Of a stretch of DNA of 5,121 bases, positions 1 to 5,121 are shown piece after piece. The position numbers and the translations under genes were made by a program. Under the pieces are notes generated by a model. That model saw only the letters and a program-made list of their open reading frames with translations. It did not search any database and was not told the origin of the DNA. Source of the DNA: RGEC01 sp044371405 (GTDB lineage: Bacteria > Bacteroidota > Bacteroidia > NS11-12g > UBA955); the NCBI GenBank assembly GCA_044371405.1, contig JBILTS010000143.1:1-5121 (forward strand), written 5' to 3'. Position 1 is the stretch's first letter. Each line of letters opens with the position of its first letter.

Positions 1-143
1 TTGATCCCCAGCCGATCCTCTAAAACACGTATTTGCTGGCTTACGGTACTTTGCTCAGCAGCAACAAGATCTGCGGCCTTACTAAAACTACCTGTTTCCG
101 AAACAGCAATTATGTATTGCAATTGTCTCAATGTTACCAGCAT
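1..143 (-). CDS. LysR-family transcriptional regulator, N-terminal fragment (runs off left edge)
   Basis: Only the first 47 codons are present; the reading frame is open to the window edge. From the ATG at 143 the protein starts MLVTLRQLQYIIAVSETGSF and continues with SKAADLVAAEQSTVSQQIRV and LEDRLGI. This is the classic LysR winged helix-turn-helix: a leading LRQLQYIIAV helix, the GSFSKAA turn at residues 18-24, and a recognition helix around residues 30-45 ending in LEDRLG. By family knowledge, a C-terminal ligand- or redox-sensing domain of about 200 residues should follow outside the window. The fragment resembles the OxyR/CysB type, but the effector cannot be told from the DNA-binding domain alone. 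The start lies 12 bases after the stop of the DUF3127 gene with no obvious promoter or ribosome binding site between them, so co-transcription is likely. Family assignment is firm; the specific function is unknown. Confidence 0.9.
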   Translation of the reverse strand, partial: MLVTLRQLQYIIAVSETGSFSKAADLVAAEQSTVSQQIRVLEDRLGI

Positions 144-155
144 AATTTAGTTTAA

Positions 156-560
156 TTAGAAAGGTAAATCTTCACCACCAGAAGTCGAATCAGCAGCAAT
201 ATCATTATTGATAAGCATGTTATCTACATCTGCTGGTGATTCAGACACAGTTTCATTGAAAGAATGCCCCCCGGGTGCAGGCATTGTTCCGGATTTTCGC
301 TGAATATTCCATGCCTTTATATCGTTATACCATCTGCCGTTATACTCGCGACAGTCAATATCGAAACTCACAGTTACATCTTCACCTTTTTGAACCTGAA
401 ACTGATCAACCTTATCTCCCCATATTGCCATCAATGCGCGCTTGGGATACTGTCCACCCTGAACTTCTAGAATAAACTCCTGCTTCTGCCAAGGGTTTCC
501 GCTCTTGTTGGTGCCCGTAACCTTGGGCATAACTTCAAAAATTTTTCCTGCTATTTCCAT
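156..560 (-). CDS. DUF3127 domain protein with SSB-like acidic C-terminal tail
   Basis: A complete protein of 134 residues. It matches the DUF3127 family as I know it from Bacteroidota: MEIAGKIFEVMPK at the N-terminus, WQKQEFILE at 24-32, QYPKRALMAIWGDKVDQF at 37-54 and REYNGRWYNDIKAW at 71-84. The last segment resembles the strand-rich 'ReYNGRWy' core of the family. The pattern of short beta strands suggests an OB-like fold, but no biochemical role is established to my knowledge. After about residue 88 the chain becomes low in complexity and acidic (Pro/Gly, then Asp/Asn/Ser), ending EDLPF. This layout, a folded N-terminal domain, a flexible linker and an acidic tip closing in Pro-Phe, is that of single-stranded DNA-binding protein, whose tail ends DDIPF. 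A nucleic-acid-related role is therefore an inference. The ATG at 560 fits the conserved MEI start. The LysR gene follows 12 bases downstream, and the permease gene ends 63 bases upstream. Confidence 0.9.
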   Translation of the reverse strand: MEIAGKIFEVMPKVTGTNKSGNPWQKQEFILEVQGGQYPKRALMAIWGDKVDQFQVQKGEDVTVSFDIDCREYNGRWYNDIKAWNIQRKSGTMPAPGGHSFNETVSESPADVDNMLINNDIAADSTSGGEDLPF

Positions 561-568
561 AATTACAG

Positions 569-576
569 CAAATATA
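569..576 (-). promoter_or_regulatory. Possible Bacteroidota -7 promoter element ahead of the DUF3127 gene
   Basis: Read on the minus strand this is TATATTTG, an exact match to the TAnnTTTG consensus of the Bacteroidota primary sigma factor. It ends 8 bases before the DUF3127 ATG, so a transcript started from it would have an extremely short leader or none. I find no TTTG-like -33 element at the usual 19-21 base spacing, which weakens the call; a TTG sits only 9 bases upstream. Confidence 0.35.
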
Positions 577-623
577 TCAGATTTCCAATTGGGATAATTA
601 ACTTGCTTTCCACGTTTCTGAAT

Positions 624-1895
624 TTATTTAGATCGAATGGCATCCACCGGGTTCAATTTTGCTCCTGAAGATGCGGGAAGAAAACCGGCCAGTAAGCCCA
701 CCAGCACAGAAACCCCCATACCTAAAAGTATATCGGAAGGCATCAAATAAAGAATAAAAGTACTGTCAAGCTGCTTTTCAAGAATAAAATTAAGCAGTTG
801 GAGCGTACCCCAAACCATTCCAAGTCCGATGAGACCGCCAACCATGCATAAAATCACGGATTCAGTAAGAAATTGTGATAATATAAATCTTTTTTTAGCA
901 CCCAGTGCTTTTTGAATTCCAATCTCTTGGGTTCTTTCTTTCACGGAAACAAACATAATATTGGCAACACCAAAACAACCTACCACCATGGAGAAACCAC
1001 CTATAATTATTCCTATGATTTTAATAGTCCCAAAAAGTTCGCTAACGGCATTTGTTATCATGCTCATTCTATTAACAGAAAAACTTGCCTCTTGGTATGG
1101 ACCAATTCTACGATAGCGGCGCATCAGCTGACTTGTTTCGAATGACAAATCATCAAGTGAAACTCCGGGAGCTGCTTTCACCAGTATCTGCGTACCCTCC
1201 GATTTTTCCTGATAGTTAAGCATGGACATTCCCAATTTTAGCGGAATCATCACCCGCTCATCAGCACTGGCGTTGATAATGCTTTGGCCCTCCTTACGAA
1301 AAACTCCAATTACCTTGCACATTTGATTTTGGATACGAATATCCTTTCCCAGTGGATCGGCACCCTGAAATAAGTTTTCGGCCACACTATATCCAATTAT
1401 GCAGACTGCTCTTCCGGCTGCACTTTCATCCTCTGTAAAATAACGCCCAAATTCCACATCGGCTTTTTGCACCTCATTGTATCTGTGTGATACACAGTTT
1501 ATCCTCGTTTGAGACAAGGATATTCCCCTATACTCCAGCTTAGCGGCCGAATTAAAAGCAAAGGCCACCGAAGAAGCCCATTTTTTTTCTATATTCTCAT
1601 CCAGAAACCGCGCTTCTGCCAAGTTAGTTTCAGGCCTTTTCAGGTACTTCCACCATGGATAGCTACCGCCAAATTCATCCCAAGGCCATTTTTGCACAAA
1701 CAACACATCCGTGCCAAATGAAGCAAAATTATCATTGATGTTTTTTTCCATTGAATGCACCAAGGCATACACTACGATGATGCAATAAATACCTATTGTT
1801 ATGCCCAAAACAGAAAGTACAGACCGAAGCTTGTTTTTACGAAGGGCATCCATGGCCATATTCAAACTTTCCCATAGAAATGCTCCGGCTTTCAT
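624..1895 (-). CDS. MacB/FtsX-type ABC transporter permease (no ATPase domain)
   Basis: A complete 423-residue inner-membrane permease with the MacB layout. A short cytoplasmic segment with ALRKNKLRSVLSVLGITIGI (residues 17-36) leads into membrane helix 1 (about 26-47). A long periplasmic MacB_PCD domain follows (about 48-288). Three C-terminal FtsX helices lie at about 291-316, 337-366 and 387-407. The cytoplasmic loop after helix 2 carries VKERTQEIGIQKALGAKKR (318-336), the family signature thought to contact the ATPase, and the C-terminus ends with the usual NPVDAIRSK. Known relatives form dimers with a LolD/MacB-type ATPase and act as mechanotransmitters on periplasmic substrates (lipoproteins, peptides, drugs) rather than as classical channels. 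No Walker A or ABC signature is present here or in the neighbouring genes, so the ATPase must be encoded elsewhere. The first ATG (1895) is preferred; an internal Met13 is possible but would trim the conserved amphipathic N-terminal segment. The substrate cannot be predicted. The tamB-like gene ends 39 bases upstream on the same strand. Confidence 0.93.
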   Translation of the reverse strand: MKAGAFLWESLNMAMDALRKNKLRSVLSVLGITIGIYCIIVVYALVHSMEKNINDNFASFGTDVLFVQKWPWDEFGGSYPWWKYLKRPETNLAEARFLDENIEKKWASSVAFAFNSAAKLEYRGISLSQTRINCVSHRYNEVQKADVEFGRYFTEDESAAGRAVCIIGYSVAENLFQGADPLGKDIRIQNQMCKVIGVFRKEGQSIINASADERVMIPLKLGMSMLNYQEKSEGTQILVKAAPGVSLDDLSFETSQLMRRYRRIGPYQEASFSVNRMSMITNAVSELFGTIKIIGIIIGGFSMVVGCFGVANIMFVSVKERTQEIGIQKALGAKKRFILSQFLTESVILCMVGGLIGLGMVWGTLQLLNFILEKQLDSTFILYLMPSDILLGMGVSVLVGLLAGFLPASSGAKLNPVDAIRSK

Positions 1896-1900
1896 GACAG

Positions 1901-1932
1901 CAAATTTAAGACATATTCAATACGGTTTCAGA
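1901..1932 (-). promoter_or_regulatory. Possible promoter (TCTG-N20-TAAATTTG) ahead of the permease gene
   Basis: On the minus strand TAAATTTG (1908-1901) matches the Bacteroidota -7 consensus TAnnTTTG exactly. TCTG at 1932-1929, 20 bases upstream, is a three-of-four match to the -33 TTTG element at the right distance. The -7 element ends 5 bases before the permease ATG, implying a nearly leaderless transcript. It lies in the 39-base gap after tamB and could give the permease its own transcription. The evidence is sequence match only, and an 8-base motif with two free positions arises by chance about once per strand in a window this size. Confidence 0.4.
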
Positions 1933-1934
1933 CC

Positions 1935-4900
1935 TTATTTTCTGATGCGCAGTGAATTAAACTCCCTTCTGTATACCAATCCACCGCCGATTGTATTTCC
2001 GCTAACACCATTGGTAATAGTGCTGTTGTTCTGCTGCAATAACAAATTATTGCTTCGGCTGAATGCTTTTACACGCCAATTTTCGTTTCTGGTCATGTAT
2101 TCCAGGTTAAAATTGAGTGGCAATGCCACATTGCTTACCAACATGGCAACAGTAGGATCATAATTTACATCGAGGCGCAAGCGATCTGTAAGAAACCATT
2201 CACTGTTAATAAACACTTTTGTATTGGTACCTGTGGCACTCCGCACGTCATCAATGTTTACCTGTATACGGGTAGGAATACCCAGTCGGGAGAATATATC
2301 ATTTACAACCGTGCTGGCCACCCCTGAAAGACTGCTGCCGGCGACACCACTGCCGCTAACACCACCTGTTGTACTACCGGATGCAAATGATGGCGGAATG
2401 AAATTTCCAAACAACAAAAGGGCTACTGCCTGCCTCATTGTTTCATCTTTATCAGACCGGATTCTCTGAATAACCGAATATACATCACTCGAGGATCCAC
2501 CTGCCGCCTGCAAATCGGGGGCAAGTAAATCAAAGGATATTTCGGGGGCAAACAAATTACCCTTCATAATCAGTTTGCTTATGATACGCGTGGCCGGATA
2601 GTCTTTGTTGGTTGATGAGACAGCCGACATTAACGCTGATGGCGAGATTTTCTTTTCGAAACTGCCGGTCATGCTGATGTTTACGTTGTATGGGTCACCA
2701 TCCCAGGATATAAGTCCGCCTTTGTCAAGTGCAATTTTTCTTGTCAGCACATTAATGCCGGGCAGTGAAAAAACATAATCCCCTTCCGAGACGGTATAAT
2801 TCCCGTACAAAAAGAAATGCTCGTTTTCATCATACAACATTCGTAATGCACCATTGCCACGTCCCCGAATCACATCGCCCAGTTTTTTATCAATAACAAA
2901 CTGTGCTTCAGCTTCCGGCGTGGCTTCCAGAAACAGGTTTATTCTGTAAAGCCCGTCTCCTACCTCACTTTTTCGGAAAGTATTTCTAGGATTGTTAATT
3001 CCACGTGCCCTGAACTTTACATGGCCGCCACCAAATGATGTTTCTTCCACTTCAGAATACATCAAATTAATCTGCGTGTTTTTTCTTGTTTTCAGGTTTA
3101 TGTCCATTGATATTTGTTTGAGCGGACCATAAATCCTGCAATTTCCATCGGCGTATCCTACACCATAATAAATACTGTTATCTTTTTCTGTAGTATTCAG
3201 TACTTTCAGGTTTCGGGCACTGTCAATTTGCAGATCTAAATACCAGTCTGTAAAATTTCTATGTTTTAGTGCCAATTTAGCCCATGCACTGTTTTTTCCT
3301 GTTTCATCGATAAGCCGGGCAGGTTTGAAGGTATAAAAACCAGTCTCATCCGCCATAATTGAAGCATTAAGTCTATAGTATGTATTCAGGTAATCTATCT
3401 TAAAATAGGCACCTGTGATGTTGGCATTTCCTGTCAATTCCGGTTTTTCAGCATTCCCGCCAAGGTGGAAACTGCCGGAAACCTTACCCTCCTGAAAGGT
3501 AAGAATATCAGCCATAAAAGGCTGCATGGACTTGAGTGAAACTGAGGATGGTATGTTTAATTTAATATCAAACTGGTCTCCAATAATCTTTCGTTCGTAA
3601 GCAATGCTGCCTTGGGCTGAAACCCCGTCCAAGGGGCCATCAATAAATCCGCCGTTTAACCCAAGTCGACCCGGCTCTCCATTGTCATTCAGCCCAACAT
3701 CTAAATCACCGTAATCATATCCCATATAAGATAAATTTCTTGCAGATAAATCACCCCAAACTCGAGGCTTTTTCAATACCGAGGTAATGTAAACGCCTGC
3801 ATTAATCTGCCCTTTCAAACTATCCAAAGAATAGCCGGGAAAAAGCGGACTGAGATTCTGGAGTGAAAAGTTACCCGCATCAATGTGTAAAGTATCTGTA
3901 GTTCGTTCAGAAACCATACCGTTGATTTCAAAAAATGCATCCCGGCTTTCAAAATACATATTATTAATTTTCACCCTGCCATTCGGCAGAAAAGTTATTC
4001 CTGCATTTCCTGCTACCTGCCATTCATTGTGCATTAATTCAAGTCGGCTGTTGGCAAGATGCATGGAAATTGAATCTTTAAAAACCTCGCTTCGGGTGAT
4101 GATGTCTATCTCCTCATTCCACTTGGCATCCCTCATTTTAAGTTCAAGGTTTACATCAGACTGGCATGCGGTTCCTGTAACTTCGATATTGTTGAACCAG
4201 TCTGAATCATGATGACTAAGATTTGCAGCCGAAACATTAAAGTCCAGGTGAGTGCTGTCTTCCTTTCTGGCATTTAGTACAAGTTGTGACACGGCAAACT
4301 GACCAACACATATATCCAAGGGCTGCATGGAAATTTGCAGGGTCTCCGTACGTCCGTTAAACATACCAGATGCAAAAAAAGCGGTGGTATTGAATGAAGG
4401 GTGTAAAATCCCTGTCAATAAGCCGGTTTGAGGTATTTGCAGTGAAAATGAAAAAGAATCGTTAAAAAATTCAGGTGTATGAGTAAAGCGGCGGGCAAGA
4501 ATGGTAGCCATTTCATTCTGAAAGACGGATAACACATTGGCCGGATCAAACTTACCCCGCACAAAACCTTGAATGGCCTCCCCCTCGGCTGTAATTTCGG
4601 TAATATCTTCTAAATTCCTTTTTTCAAACTTTTGCCGGCTATAACTGTGAATATGACCTAGTCGGTGTATGGATAAATTTTTGAGGTCAATCACACCCTG
4701 CAATGATTTGGCCGAATACCCCTCTGCATCTACCTGTGCACTGCCAAAAACCAAAGATTGTGCGGTATCAAGCCCCAACGCATTAAGATTGGTACCGCGT
4801 GTATTTACGGTAAATTTCCATAAAGCGTTTTGCTTGGCAAAGTCCACAACCCCTTTAAAATCAAGGTTAAGGGATGGATCATCGAAAAAAGCTTCGCCTT

Positions 4901-5121
4901 CAAATTTTTCTGCCGTCAGATCACCGTTAATCCTAGCATTGGTAAAGGATTTTCCCAAAAGTTGATAATCAGTGATATCACCGAGCAGCGACATTTGAAA
5001 TTCCTCAGTGGTGAGACCCTCTCCCTCCACATCCAGTTGAAAAGCAAACACCCCCATTTTTTCCGGGACTGACAACAAACTGCCTAAATTCAGACCTGCT
5101 GAAGAGAACTGACCAGCAAAC
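1935..5121 (-). CDS. tamB: TamB-like translocation/assembly protein (DUF490), C-terminal part; 5' end outside window
   Basis: The frame is open from the right edge to the TAA at 1935-1937, giving 1061 complete codons. No start belongs inside the window: the TTG at 5078 is an internal leucine codon, and 14 more sense codons precede it (FAGQFSSAGLNLGS). The protein is an AsmA/TamB-type periplasm-spanning molecule. The first ~640 visible residues are repetitive beta-strand segments with alternating hydrophobics and recurring 'L.G.a.' and 'G.F.G' patterns, as in the lipid-conducting beta-taco groove. The conserved C-terminal TamB domain follows: YYGVGYADGNCRIYGPL from residue 651, a GNYTVSEGDYVFSLPG stretch, and ISWDGDPYN at about 804-812. 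Next come a Gly/Ser-rich insert (about 912-935) and a terminal strand-rich part with FLTDRLRLDVNYDP and a final LVYRREFNSLRIRK. In proteobacteria TamB works with the Omp85 protein TamA, and the family is now linked to phospholipid transport to the outer membrane. In Bacteroidota the partner and exact role are less certain. The permease gene follows 39 bases downstream on the same strand. Confidence 0.93.
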   Translation of the reverse strand, partial: FAGQFSSAGLNLGSLLSVPEKMGVFAFQLDVEGEGLTTEEFQMSLLGDITDYQLLGKSFTNARINGDLTAEKFEGEAFFDDPSLNLDFKGVVDFAKQNALWKFTVNTRGTNLNALGLDTAQSLVFGSAQVDAEGYSAKSLQGVIDLKNLSIHRLGHIHSYSRQKFEKRNLEDITEITAEGEAIQGFVRGKFDPANVLSVFQNEMATILARRFTHTPEFFNDSFSFSLQIPQTGLLTGILHPSFNTTAFFASGMFNGRTETLQISMQPLDICVGQFAVSQLVLNARKEDSTHLDFNVSAANLSHHDSDWFNNIEVTGTACQSDVNLELKMRDAKWNEEIDIITRSEVFKDSISMHLANSRLELMHNEWQVAGNAGITFLPNGRVKINNMYFESRDAFFEINGMVSERTTDTLHIDAGNFSLQNLSPLFPGYSLDSLKGQINAGVYITSVLKKPRVWGDLSARNLSYMGYDYGDLDVGLNDNGEPGRLGLNGGFIDGPLDGVSAQGSIAYERKIIGDQFDIKLNIPSSVSLKSMQPFMADILTFQEGKVSGSFHLGGNAEKPELTGNANITGAYFKIDYLNTYYRLNASIMADETGFYTFKPARLIDETGKNSAWAKLALKHRNFTDWYLDLQIDSARNLKVLNTTEKDNSIYYGVGYADGNCRIYGPLKQISMDINLKTRKNTQINLMYSEVEETSFGGGHVKFRARGINNPRNTFRKSEVGDGLYRINLFLEATPEAEAQFVIDKKLGDVIRGRGNGALRMLYDENEHFFLYGNYTVSEGDYVFSLPGINVLTRKIALDKGGLISWDGDPYNVNISMTGSFEKKISPSALMSAVSSTNKDYPATRIISKLIMKGNLFAPEISFDLLAPDLQAAGGSSSDVYSVIQRIRSDKDETMRQAVALLLFGNFIPPSFASGSTTGGVSGSGVAGSSLSGVASTVVNDIFSRLGIPTRIQVNIDDVRSATGTNTKVFINSEWFLTDRLRLDVNYDPTVAMLVSNVALPLNFNLEYMTRNENWRVKAFSRSNNLLLQQNNSTITNGVSGNTIGGGLVYRREFNSLRIRK

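Noticed and set aside
585..592. 8-base perfect palindrome CCAATTGG in the gap upstream of the DUF3127 gene, considered as an operator or terminator stem
   Set aside because: It does not extend beyond 8 bases, has no loop or following T-run, and a palindrome this short has about a one-in-five chance of occurring in a gap of this size.
1801..2163. 120-codon open frame on the plus strand spanning the tamB/permease junction
   Set aside because: It lies antisense to two well-supported genes, shows no recognisable domain or signal, and has the composition expected of a shadow frame.
2320..2387. Gly/Ser-rich segment of the TamB-like protein considered as a repeat or insertion
   Set aside because: Low-complexity Gly/Ser linkers at this point of the C-terminal domain are common in Bacteroidota TamB proteins. 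There is no direct DNA repeat unit or target-site duplication.
3883..4212. 109-codon plus-strand open frame inside tamB
   Set aside because: It is fully antisense to a conserved coding sequence, has no family resemblance and no promoter-like signal ahead of it.
5076..5078. TTG as the start codon of the tamB-like gene
   Set aside because: The frame stays open for 14 more codons to the window edge with TamB-like sequence, and known TamB proteins have a long N-terminal part and a membrane anchor not seen here. The gene is simply cut by the window.

Overview
The window comes from a member of the Bacteroidota. Three things point there: the DUF3127 protein, a family found mainly in this phylum; the Bacteroidota form of the TamB C-terminal region; and TAnnTTTG-type promoter hexads with no clear Shine-Dalgarno sequences ahead of the start codons. 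I cannot place it at genus level. All genes are on the minus strand, so transcription runs from high to low coordinates.

Layout in transcription order: (1) 5121-1935 is the 3' part of a very large tamB-like gene (DUF490/TamB domain), whose 5' end lies outside the window. (2) After a 39-base gap, 1895-624 encodes a complete 423-residue MacB/FtsX-type ABC transporter permease with no ATPase domain. (3) After a 63-base gap, 560-156 encodes a 134-residue DUF3127 protein, probably an OB-fold-like protein, ending in an acidic SSB-like tail. (4) After only 12 bases, 143-1 encodes the N-terminal helix-turn-helix of a LysR-type regulator that runs off the left edge.

The first two genes both concern the cell envelope: TamB-like proteins bridge the periplasm, and MacB-like permeases work on periplasmic or lipoprotein substrates. 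The last two look like a separate pair of a small nucleic-acid-type protein and a regulator. A sequence fitting the Bacteroidota -7 element lies directly ahead of both the permease and DUF3127 start codons, and the two sites share the 9-mer ATTTGCTGT. The block may therefore be two or three transcription units rather than one operon.

There is no RNA gene, CRISPR array, insertion sequence or convincing terminator. No gap between genes exceeds 63 bases. This is largely ordinary chromosomal core sequence; the findings below are modest, and I do not see a new multi-gene system.
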